Positions 1 through 9,896 of a stretch of 64,000 bases of DNA are shown piece by piece. Each line of letters opens with the position of its first letter. Position 1 is the stretch's first letter. The DNA comes from Panicum virgatum (Eukaryota; Streptophyta; Magnoliopsida; Poales; Poaceae), in assembly GCF_016808335.1 (NCBI RefSeq), contig NC_053142.1:5333638-5397637 (forward strand), written 5' to 3'. A program made the translations under genes and the position numbers. Under the pieces are notes generated by a model. It was given only the letters and a program-made list of their open reading frames with translations, did no database searches and had not been told where the DNA came from.

Positions 1-951
1 AAACCACTTAAAATTGATGTTTTGAGAGCAATCCTACTAAACCCGGAGTGTCCAGGTATTAGCCCGGAATGTTCGGACAACTAAGTCCGGAGTATCCGAA
101 CTTTGACCCGGAGTCTCTAGATAACCCTGACCAACGGCTAGTTTTCTTCTGAGAGAGTACAAATACCCCTTCATACCCTTTCAGCTCTCTTCTCTCTTGC
201 CCATTTCGAGCTGAACATACTCCCAAGCCAAAAAAAACCTCTATCACTCCCTCTCCTCCATTCTTGAGTGATTCCTTTGAGAGATTCAAGTGAGAGTGTT
301 GCATGAGTCAAGATTCATCCTAGTAAGCATCCTTTTTCCTCCCTTGAGCACTAGGACTTTGTCAAGACGGTGGATTCAAGTTTGTTACATACTCTTAGAG
401 CTTTGAGCTCCTAGACGGCTAGACATGCTTGTGAGTGCTCAGCTGCGATTGTGAGCATCACAAGAAGTCTGTAATCTTCTTTCCTCTCGGCGGAACTCAT
501 AATAAGTGACCTCGGGCTTGAGCATTGGTCTCACCGTTGGGTGAGGAGTTAAGGGGTTCTTGAGCGCTGTCTCTTGAACTCTTCCTCAATGGAGACGTAG
601 CACCTTTGGGTGTGAACTTTGGGAAACAAATCACTGTCTCCATGTGTGCTTCTTTCTTAAGGTTTTGGTTAGTTGCTTGTGGGCCAAATAACTCGTATCA
701 AGTTTCTAGCTAGGATCTTCCTGTGGTAAATACTTAGAAGGAGTACCTGGTACTTGCAAATTTACTCGATCTACTTTTCTTGCTTCTTTACGTAGTTTTT
801 CTTGTTCTGCATTCATACCCAGAGATTCTGGTCAAGAACTCCGGATAGTTCAGACCCCAATTTCGGAGTATCCGGGCTTCTCTCTGTCTAAGTATTTTTA
901 AAGTGTTTTCGAGCTGCAGATTAGCCTATTCACCCCCCCCCCCCTCTAGGC
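1..951 (+). mobile_element. SIRE/Maximus-type copia LTR fragment
   Basis: The stretch has no long coding frame. It looks like the right part of a copia LTR of the SIRE type: repeated 'CCGGAGTxTCCG' phrases, a leader-like stretch with CT-rich runs, and a closing segment of 'ATTCA', a C-run and 'CTCTAGG' near 931-949. That closing segment is characteristic of the 3' end of SIRE-type LTRs in grasses. No primer binding site follows; LINE coding sequence begins directly afterwards, so the LTR is truncated on the right, and its left side lies outside the window. Family assignment is from recall of the LTR style, not from a search. Confidence 0.5.
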
Positions 952-2510
952 ATCTTGAGGTCTTTTCAGGCCTGGGTTTCAGGGACATAGAACTTTTCAA
1001 TCTTGCCCTTGTTGGAAAGCAAGACTGGCAAATTCTACAAGAGACAACTTGGTTAAGTGCTCGGGTGCTTAAATCTGTGTACTTCCGGCACCATGGTTAC
1101 CTAGATGCGAAGGTGGGTTCATCACCTTGTCGGGTGTGGAGATGGATAATGGAAGGAAAGGAAGTTCTAGAAAAAGACCTAATTAAAAGGATCGGCATGG
1201 GTGCTTCAACTAATATATGGACTACAAACTAGCTGCCAAGAGATGGCATGTTTCGGCCTCTACTAGGCATGGATGCTGAGCCGCCACAAATGGCGAGCGA
1301 GCTGATCTGTCCATTGTCTTCTACATGGGATGAACATATGCTTGATAAATTTTTCGCGCCAATGGATAGAAGTGTAATAAGCAATATTCCGATCAGCACA
1401 AGATGACAACATGACTTCTGGGCCTGGCATTACGAACGGAAAGGAGTTTACTCAGTAAGTTTGGCATACAACATGCTGGTCAGGAACAAGGAGAATGCAA
1501 TGACTTACTTCACAAATTCCACCAGCAAATCTGACACGAGCACAGGGAGGAGTGGAATACTCTATGGAAGGTAAAAGTCCCCCCCCCCCCCCCCCCACAC
1601 ACACACACTAAAATTCATGTTTTCTTGTGGAGATTGGCGTGGCATATGCTCCCGAATAGCGATGTTTGCTGCCATAGAAACATGGCGCCGAACAGTCCGT
1701 GTGCAATGCCTGGAGGCCAGGATTCAAGGAGGCATTCCCTCCTGGACTGTCACATGGCAAATAGCATTTGGGCACTTGAAGATGAGGAAATCGCAGAGCT
1801 TCTTACTATAGTACAGGAGCAAGATTCACGGGGTTGGCTGTCGGAGGTCATGCAAAAATTCTCTGAAGGATTAATGACAAGGGTGGCAGTAACCCTTTGG
1901 GAAATCTGGTATGCGAGAAGGAAAGCAATTCATGAGAAGAGTTTCCAGAGCCATTTCGCCACACATTGCCTCATCAATAGATTCCTAGGGGATCTTTGAG
2001 TATCTCAGAATAGATCACCACGACCAACAGTGTAAAGGAGGGTGCACGCAATGGATTGTACCGCCGGAGGGTGTTGTGAAGATTAATGTTGTTGCTGGTG
2101 TTTCTAAGAGCTCAAACACATCAGCCACAGCGGCAATAGCAAAAAATGCCAATGGCAATTTCCTTGGTGCATCTGCTGTGGTATGGGAGGGTTTTGAGGA
2201 CCCGGAGATTCTGGAAGCCATGACATGCCCAGAAGGCTTAGCTCTTGCATCCGATCTTTGTCTGGGCAGGATTAGGATTGCAATTGATTGTCTAAATGTG
2301 GTAAGAGCTGTTGGAGATGTTGGCATGGGCCGTGCTGGTCACATAATCAGGGAGATCAAGGCGACGATGTCTGAATTCCAAGCAGCTGAAACATTTTCAT
2401 GAAGGCCGTGCTTCTAATGGCGATGCTCACACTTTAGCTAGAAGTTCTATCTATGATACTCCCGGAAGTCGAGTGTGGCTGTTTAGTATCGCAGGTGTGG
2501 TGTAATAAAA
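952..2510 (+). pseudogene. LINE (L1-type) 3' end: RT tail, zf-RVT and RNase H, decayed
   Basis: In plus-strand frames the text passes through the standard C-terminal order of plant L1 polyproteins. First comes the post-RT block with GLGFRDIELFNLALVGKQ at about 970-1025. Next is a WHYERKGVYSV segment near 1430, then a zf-RVT region with FLWRLAWHMLP near 1620 and HSLLDCHMANSIWAL near 1735. Last is an RNase H-like domain from about 2046 to 2500 (CPEGLALASDL, IDCLNVV, DAHTLARSS). Several stops and frame changes break it. The first RNase H aspartate appears changed to valine (KINVVAGV instead of KINVDA). The end near 2500 carries a TAATAAAAAAAG stretch, fitting a LINE 3' tail. The element is 5'-truncated and inactive. 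Confidence 0.8.
1579..1608. repeat. Poly-C plus (AC)n microsatellite inside the LINE
   Basis: A run of 18 C residues (1579-1596) is followed by AC dinucleotides to 1608. It lies between the VYSV block and the zf-RVT block of the LINE, so it is an expansion inside former coding sequence. Long C runs are also prone to assembly length error. Confidence 0.9.
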
Positions 2511-2965
2511 AAAGCTATTACTATAATTCTATGAGGTTTGTTATGGTCCACATCTCAGGTTCTTCATAACAGGTTCTTTCTATTTTTTAACCATTGGATC
2601 TAGACCCTTCAACGGCTCGTAAAATTCCCAAGAACCATAAAATTTCTCATGATTCTAGTGTGCAATTTTGAACGTCACTTGTAATTGAAATGTACGCCTC
2701 TTTATCCTATCCTTGTATAAAACTAGAATCTATTTCTTCGGCTACATGTGTCCCCATCCCATCCTTTCCATGGCAATTGGAATCTATTTTTTTCCTTTTA
2801 TGCATAGTTATTACTACGATTCTAGTGAGCAATTTTGAAAGGGAAAGCATGGTATTTTTTAATCAAAGCCACACACTGACACGTTGACACCAGCTGCTCA
2901 CTATCTCATCTAGAGCTAACCAAGCTTGCAGGAAGTCAGGAACTAACGGACAACTCTACAGCAGC
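2511..2965. other. Gene-free spacer with a short direct repeat
   Basis: No credible coding frame. A phrase of about 20 bases, GATTCTAGTGxGCAATTTTGAA, occurs at 2651-2672 and again at 2818-2839, each after an ACTAxxATT-like run. This suggests a duplicated or MITE-like fragment just downstream of the NPH3 pseudogene's stop codon. No terminal repeats could be defined. Confidence 0.4.
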
Positions 2966-3378
2966 TCACGAAGCAGAGTTCCTCCTCCGTCGAGTCTCCC
3001 TGCTCACTACCACGTCTGGTCCCACCCTCACCGCCGGCTGCTCCGCCTGAACCCTGCCTAGCCTTCCGAGCTTCTTCCACCCGCTTGTCCACCCGGACAC
3101 TCCCTGCTGGTGCTGCTTCCCCGCCGCCGACAGCGGCGGCAGCATGCGCTCCACCTGCCTCTGCAGAAGCTCCACCTCGCGCTGCAGCTCCATGTACCTG
3201 GGGCTCACGCTCTCCACCTCCATCCTCAACGCGCTCACGTCGTCCTCCTTTCTCCCCGCCCTGCCCAGCGCGCCGGCCATCTTCGCCTGCTCCGACAGCA
3301 GCACCTGCACGACCACGCGCAGCGGCAGCCGCTCGTTCTGCGCCGCGTGCAGCCGCACCTCCCGCGACAGCTTCCCGC

Positions 3379-3404
3379 CTCTAAAACACGGATACGTCAC
3401 TGCA
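3379..3404 (+). repeat. hAT left-end motif, copy 1
   Basis: These 26 bases, beginning CTCTAAAACACGGATACG at the extreme left end of the hAT element, recur exactly at 4155-4180 inside it. Confidence 0.9.
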
Positions 3405-4154
3405 CTCCCGTATCCCGTATCGGAGACGTATCCGATATGGATACGCCTGGGATACGGCCGGGATACGTATCCGCGGCGTGTCCGCGTATCCCAGGTTATG
3501 TGGGCCGGAAACTTAAGAATGGAGACGTCTCGGCCCGGTCGATACGGCCCAGCAGCCTAGTCGCGAGTTTTCGTGACCTACTCCCGAGTCCCGACCTCAC
3601 GCAGCCGCCTCCGCCTCACGCACGGGCAAAAGGGCCGGACGGCATCGGCAGTTCCCGGTCTCCCGCTCCTCCTCGCGCCGCCGTCCTCCTCCCCGTCGCC
3701 CTTCGCCTCGCCTCGCCGTTCGCGTCCCAGATCGACGCGCACAAGCCGGCGCTCGCGTCGCCCTTCGCCTCCCAGATTGGGCCCCCTCCTCAGCCGCCGA
3801 CTCGCGCTCCTCCTCGCGCCGCCGTCCTCCTCGCGGCGTCGTCGCCCTCCCCGAGTCGCCCTTCGACTCCCAGATCGGGGCAGCCAAGGCGGCGACCCTC
3901 CTCGGTCACCCTCGGTCCGAAGCCGACGTCCTGCTCCTCCTCGCTCTCGTCGTCGTGCTGCCTTCATCCTCGAGCCGGAAGTTCCCCGCCTCCCCGTCCC
4001 GGTCAACATCCTGCTCGAACCAGGAGGGGAGCGCCTCGCCGTCCCCGATTCGCCTCCACGCAGCCGCCGCCCACGAAGTCCGCTCTCGATTTGTGCCCCC
4101 TGCTTAGGTGACTAGGTGAGTTCCTCTCCCTCCCCAATCCCCAATCCAATTTAG

Positions 4155-4180
4155 CTCTAAAACACGGATACGTCACTGCA
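4155..4180 (+). repeat. hAT left-end motif, copy 2 (internal)
   Basis: Exact internal copy of the 26-base left terminus, 776 bp inwards and just before the transposase coding region. It may be the original end, with the outer 0.78 kb (GC-rich, 3405-4150) acquired later. Confidence 0.85.
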
Positions 4181-4219
4181 GCCCCCTCTCTTGATTTTGT
4201 CCAATGCTCATTGTCCAGT

Positions 4220-6435
4220 ATGGCATCTCCAAATTTGAGTAGTGCTGGAAGTGGTACTGCTAGTGCTAGTGGTAGTGTGGGATCTGGGGCCACAAGAACA
4301 ACTGATATCAAGGCTCCGCTGTGGGATCATGTCACCATTCTAGAGAGGCCTAAAGCTGGTGGAGGAAATGCTTCATGGAGATGCAACTATTGTGGATTGG
4401 AAAAATGCACCAGCTACACTAGAGTTGAAGCTCATTTGCTGCAGAAATCAGGGAAGGGGATTGGCAAATGTCCGAAGGTTACATATGAAATGCTGAGTCA
4501 GATGAGGATGGACGTGGAAAGGTGCCAGGAGCTAGTGGAAAGAGCGAAGCAACGCACAGTTTCTTTGCCTGTAGCTCCTTCAGTCAATAACAGCAAGAAG
4601 AAGAGGGGACCTGCTTCTATATTGGAAAAATCTTGGGCATTGGAAGACCGCAAGCACTTGGATGCTTTAATTGTTAGAGCAATGTATTCTGGTGGAATAT
4701 CTTTCAACTTTCTGAGAAACCCATATTTTAGAGAAGCTTTTGCATTTACTTGCAGCCGCCACAATTTGCAAGGTTACACAATCCCTGGGTATAACAGGGC
4801 TAGGGAATCACTTCTGAAGCAAGAAAGAAGGCACATAGAGACTCTATTGGAGAGTACAAAGAGCACATGGCCAGAGAAAGGGGTCACAATCTGCTCCGAT
4901 GGTTGGTCAGATCCTCAGAGGAGGCCAATCATCAACTTCATCGCTGTTTCTGAGAAAGCACCAATGTTTTTGAGGGCTGACAATTGTGAAGGCGAATACA
5001 AGTCAAAAGAATATATTGCTGAGAAGTTGAGGGCTATCATTGATGAAGTAGGTCGACAAAATGTGGTACAAATCATCACAGATAATGCTGCAAATTGCAA
5101 AGGTGCGGGTCTTTTAATTGAAGCTGAAAATGATCACATATTTTGGACACCTTGTGTAGTGCATACTCTCAACCTTGCTATGAAAAATATATGTGAACCT
5201 AAACTGCCAAGGACACCTACTGATGAGGATATGCATATTTGGAGTCAATTAGAATTTATAAACAATGTCAAAGTTGAGGCTACTATGATCAAGAATTTCA
5301 TAATGAATCATGGCATGCGTCTTTCCATGTTCAATGAGTTCAGCCATTTGAAATTGCTCTCTATTGCTGAAAAAAGATTTGCATCGGTTGTGTGTATGCT
5401 AAAACGGTTTGTTGAGGTAAAAGCAACTCTCCAACACATGGTGATTAGTGACAAATGGAGCATCTACAAAGAGGATGCTTCAACTGCCCAACATGTAAAG
5501 GAAAAAATACTAAGTGATGTCTGGTGGGGCAATGTAGAATACATTCTTAGGTTCACTAGTCCTATCTATGATATGATACGCTTTGCGGACACCGACACCC
5601 CGTGCCTTCACTTAATCTATGAGATGTGGGATTCAATGATTGAGAAAATGAAGAAAGAAATATATTTGCATGAAGGGAAGGAAATAATCCACTTCATTGT
5701 TTGGCTCATTCACTCAATCCAAGGTAATATACACTGTGCAATTAAAATTCAGATTGTTTGCTCTTCATTTTTTCAGTTGATCATGATCTAAATTGCTGCC
5801 CATTCCAGATTTTACAGCAACATGTGGCTTCAAGAAGGTGCTGGCCGACTACCCCCCACAAGGACAAGGAAATATCACAAATGAGGATGACTTGCTTCAA
5901 GAAATTATTTCGCATACCGCAAGAGTTGGCTGCAGTAAAGGAAGAATACGCAAGGTTTTCTAGTTGTTCAGAAGAATTCAATAACCCTGATTCTATACAT
6001 GATAGATGGGCTGTTTCCCCAATGACATGGTGGACAAATCATGGACAATCTATCCCTCTTTTGATGGGTTTGGCCATGAAACTGCTCAGCCAACCGGCCT
6101 CTTCTTCTTGTTGTGAAAGAAATTGGAGCACATATAGCTTCATCCATAGTGTCAAAAGAAATGCCTTAACTCCTGAGCAAGCTGAAGATTTGGTCTTTGT
6201 GCACTCAAATCTGAGACATTTGTCAAGAAGAACTAATGCATACAAGAAAGGAGAGACAAGGATGTGGGATGTTGGGGGAGATTCTTTTGATTCCCTTAGT
6301 GGTGTAGGTCTTCTTGAAGTTGCTGAACTCTCTATTGATGAACCCGAGCTGCAGGCTGTATCATTTGGATTGGATGATTCCGAGGTTGAAGGTGTGGAGG
6401 AGAGTGGAACAATTGAGGAAGACCAAGAAGCTTGA
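4220..6435 (+). pseudogene. hAT transposase (BED finger, DUF659, hAT C-terminal domain), frameshifted
   Basis: ATG at 4220 (MASPNLSSAG). A BED-type zinc finger lies at about residues 35-85 (WRCNYCG...EAHLL). DUF659 follows with the aspartate motifs CSDGWSD and ITDNAANC. After an intron, the hAT dimerisation region has the glutamate motif CCERNWS and a W-W-rich core. Exon 1 ends at CCAAG/GTAATA (donor at 5733) and the acceptor is the AG at 5807-5808. Two frame changes are visible. Near 5660-5695 the HCLAHSLNPR segment is in a different frame from the preceding EGKEII, as if a stretch were deleted. At the C6 run 5852-5857 one base is missing before PHKDKE. It therefore probably encodes no full transposase, although all catalytic motifs remain. 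Confidence 0.85.
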
Positions 6436-7257
6436 GCCTATGCCTATCAGCCACACTTGATTTTATCTATTTCCTAAATTAGAGACCGCTATCATGATTT
6501 TCTATGTTTGTTATGTGGACTGCTATCTATCAGACTATCACTATCATGTTCTATGTTTTGTGAACTATTGCATATGTTAAACTTGGACTATGTACTATTG
6601 TAATATCATGTTGCTGTGATGTGTGATCAGTGTACTGCCTTGTTGTATGTTGAGTTCATGAGTTAGTTGTACTTCTCTTTCTCTTCACTCAATCACTTAT
6701 TATGGAAGAGGAAGGCTGCTGAAAGCCTGAAACTACAAAGGTGATGTACTGATATACTCTAAGTCTCCAAATTGTGAAATTACACTTCTCTAGTTCTTAT
6801 ACATTTATATTGCTTTTGCAAGTTTGCATGTAAAAGATGCGGTTGGCCGGTTGCGGACTTGGAGAAGGAACATTGTATTGTGGTGGACATTGACAATACC
6901 ATCGCAAGGTAATTCACTAATTTGCTATTTTTTGTTAATATGCATATTATTTATTTTTTTACATAAAAATTCAAAACGTATCCGTATCGGGTTTTTTGGG
7001 AAAATGCCGTATCCGCGTATCCGTATCCTTCCGATACCGATACACGTATCCGTATTCGTGTCGCATAGCTTCCCGCAGTCCACCGCCCGGCACAGCCGCT
7101 TCCGCTCGTGCTCCGTGGCCGCCGGGTGCGCCTTCAGGTACGAGTCGACGGCGCGGTACAACCCGTCGTGGCAGGCCCGCGCCGGCTCTGGAAGCGACTC
7201 GGCGAGGGCCTGGAACTTGCCCAGGGCAAGGTTCCGGTCGCAGGACACCTCCGAAAG

Positions 7258-7273
7258 GTAGCTCCGTAGCTGT
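7258..7273. repeat. 8-bp imperfect duplication, probable hAT excision footprint
   Basis: The plus strand reads GTAGCTCC then GTAGCTGT. The second copy is the expected gene sequence; removing the first restores the minus-strand frame from ...CHLDSY directly to LSEVSCDRN. An 8-bp duplication with altered bases at the junction is the usual scar of hAT transposon excision. It shifts the NPH3 frame. Confidence 0.65.
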
Positions 7274-8705
7274 CGAGGTGGCACGCCACGCGCTGCGCCC
7301 TCGTGTTCTCCGCCTTCGGGCGGCTTGGGGAGGACGACGACAACGGCTGCTCCTGCACCACGAACTGCTCCACCAGCCGCTGCACGAGGTCGACGTCGTA
7401 CGCGGCGTCGGAGCGGCCGTAAGGGTATGAGGGGACGAGGATGTCGGCCAGCGACGCCTGGTCCAGCTGCATGCCCACGAGCTTCTCCACCTCGGTCACC
7501 AGCGCCGGCGCTGCCCTGAGCATGACGGCCAGCCGGAGCAGCCGGAGGAGGAAGCTGCACGAGACACAGTCCTTCTGCGGGGGGATGATGCTGATCAAGC
7601 TCTCCACGACCCTCCTCTACTCACTAGCTGCCGTCTCCGTCTGCGTATCGCCTTCGCCGGCGACGGCGATGACCATTTGGAGCACGCCGGCCTGCTGCCA
7701 CGGCCCGCCGTCACGCAGCCCGGCGCTGTCCTTGCTGAGACCTGCCGAGAGCCATTTGGAGGAGTAGCGCGTGATGGCAGCACCGATGAGGTCGCCGCGC
7801 ATGCCCTTGGCCTGCACGGCGGTGATGACCCGCACGAAGTGATCGATCCTCAGCACGCAGATGTCGTCCACCCACCAGTCTGCCGGCGGCGAAACGGGCT
7901 GGTGTTGGCTCGTGTCGCTCGATGTGCCGGCGCCGGCCCTCGCCGTCGCCTTGGCGGGCGACGTCCTGCCAGCGTAACCCCAGAGCACGGCCCTCGGGTT
8001 GGTGCACGCCTTGGCCGCGACGGACTCGCTGCAGCGGCGCACAAGCTGCAGGTCCTCGGCCCACGGCGAGAGGCCCTCGCAGCTCCGGAGCACGGCGACG
8101 GAGTCCCGCCACGAGGACGCCACCACGTAGCTCAGGAACGCCTCCGCGCGGAACGCGAGGTTGCCCTCCTCCAGCTCCTCCGTCATCTCCAGGTACTCGG
8201 CGGCGCAGCGCAGGACGGCGACGTTGGCGGCCGTGATGTCGACCACCACGCCGTAGCAGAACTTGGCGGCCAGTTCGAACGCGCCGTGGCCGCCCGGCAG
8301 GTCGGGGAGCTCCACCTCCACCACGGTGGCGGCGTCGGGGCCGTGCGGTAGCGCCGATGCCTCGTCGGCGAGCCAGCCCAGGCGGGCGCTGCGGGAGACC
8401 ATGGGGTGCTTGTGGAGGTGGAAGTTGACGCCACCCACCTTGGCCAGCAGATCACTTGGGATGCCGTCACTGCTAGCGTACCGGCTGCAAGTGCCAAAAC
8501 AGCACAAGAATTCAGGAAATGAGAGCACAATTCGTGTAGCTTTGATTCGCATATGTGTTGCGCACCATGATTGGTCCCTGCGCACCGAGCCGTCCGCTTT
8601 AGCGCCGCCGCGCTCATCCTGCACCTGCACGTCGCCGCCGCTGAGGGGGACGAGGCCGCGCTCCTCGACATGGTTCTCCCTCTCCATGGCTTCCCACATC
8701 TCCAT

Positions 8706-9896
8706 TCCTGCTACTCTGTGCTGTGATCTACAGATGTCATGTATATACGCTTACAACTTACAAGGCAGCAGATGCATCTCTCTTTGAGATGGACTGCACT
8801 GGAGTAATCACTTCCTAGCTTGAATTGTAAGATCCAGGAAATAGATAGGCATACGACCGCGTCACAACATAGTTATGGTTGAGTATGCTCGTCTCATCTG
8901 ACTTGCTCTGACTCTTGATGAACCACCTGTTGCCACTGTTGTGACCAGGTCGTTACAATCAGTCGTTTTTCGATTGCAGGGATGGGCCATAAGCGTCTAC
9001 ATAAACCCATTATTGGACGTGAAATCATGATAGCCACTCTGGGTTTTCGAGCAGATTCATTGGCAGGTGATCCATGAGTGTGCCTTCATCTGAACTAGTC
9101 CTCTCCTCTTTAATTCAGTGGCTGGGTGATCTCTGTCCAATAAAGCGACACCAATTAACTCACTGGGAGAGAAAATGTTTGAATTGGCATCATCAAGTGT
9201 CCATCTGTCATCGAGACCTCGTCAACTTGTTAGATTCATTAAGTTTTTGTATCATCACCATTAACATTATATTCTAAAATAATTATTTTCTTCAAGGAGG
9301 CTGAACATGGGAGCTCTTTTTAACTAATTATTAAAAGAGCTCGTATTCGTATATAAAAAGATACCGTCCCCATCCACTCTGCTCGTGCCTCCAACCAGGT
9401 CAAAATCTGCTGCTTTTCCTTGTGAAGACAATCAGCCATCAGTCTGTCGACGCTTTGTGCGTATCAGTTGAGTACACAGTGCATCCGACAGGAGATAGGG
9501 TCACAAGGCTGGGTGAAATCGATCCTGGATGCTGGACTGATGGATCCAGAATTGGATGAGGGAACAAGGGGAAAGGAAAACCGCAGTGACTGGATTTTCT
9601 GGTTAAAGGGTTACCATTGGAACCATGCACATTAAAATTCAGGTATACTGAAATAAGCAATATGGTTTATTTATATATACATCGCCAGCCACAAGTAACT
9701 CAAGTAGCAGAGTATATATATGGTATATATAGATATTTAACTTCACCAATAGAGCATTACAAATGAGCCAATGATAGTGGGGAAGTGTAGATGCAAAATT
9801 GTTTATCCCGACAAATATGACTGCTCTGCTCAAGGAGACAATGTGGTTTTATTCATATATATGTCGTCAGACACAAGGAACTTTTGCTTTCATATA
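8706..9896. other. Intergenic region upstream of the NPH3 pseudogene
   Basis: No coding frame worth reporting. This holds the former promoter side of the NPH3 gene. Near its right end a phrase of about 38 bases (9663-9700) recurs in diverged form at 9843-9881, both of the form TGGTTTxATTxATATATA...CACAAG, so the target of the neighbouring PIF element contained a local duplication. TATATA runs occur at 9670-9730. Confidence 0.5.

Larger units (their letters stand above)
3377..7066 (+). mobile_element. hAT transposon inserted in the NPH3 gene
   Basis: The element is flanked by the 8-bp direct repeat AGCTTCCC at 3369-3376 and 7067-7074 (the next base, G, also matches, so the boundary may slide by one). 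Joining the flanks restores the NPH3 reading CGKL|SREV exactly. Both ends are dense in GGATACG/CGTATCC motifs (about 3388-3500 and 6976-7060), as expected for hAT subterminal transposase-binding sites. Terminal inverted repeats are short and poor. It carries a transposase gene in plus orientation (4220-6435), a GC-rich left region and an AT-rich 3' region with nothing else coding. Confidence 0.9.
2966..8705 (-). pseudogene. NPH3/RPT2-family BTB protein gene, disrupted by a hAT insertion
   Basis: Intact family members are plant BTB-NPH3 proteins that act as substrate adaptors for CUL3 ubiquitin ligases, several in phototropin and auxin-transport signalling. Reading leftwards from 8705, a short first exon (MEMWEAMEREN...) ends near 8566. 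An 81-bp intron (8485-8565, GT...CAG on the minus strand) follows, then the BTB part (IPSDLLAKVGGVNFHLHKHP). The NPH3 domain starts at WWVDDICVLRIDHFVRVI and continues to 7075. It resumes at 3376 with LSREVRLHAAQNERLPLRVVV and ends in a coiled-coil tail and stop at 2966. Three lesions are visible: TAG at 7617-7619, an 8-bp frame-shifting duplication at 7258-7273, and the hAT element at 3377-7066. Apart from these the frame is well kept, so inactivation looks recent. Confidence 0.88.

Noticed and set aside
3110..4111. Long plus-strand open frame through the NPH3 tail and hAT left end
   Set aside because: It crosses the hAT boundary and runs antisense to the NPH3 coding region, then through GC-rich sequence; composition (Arg, Pro, Ser) is an artefact.
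7677..8351. 224-codon plus-strand frame opposite the NPH3 gene
   Set aside because: It is the antisense shadow of the BTB-NPH3 exon, caused by high GC at third positions.
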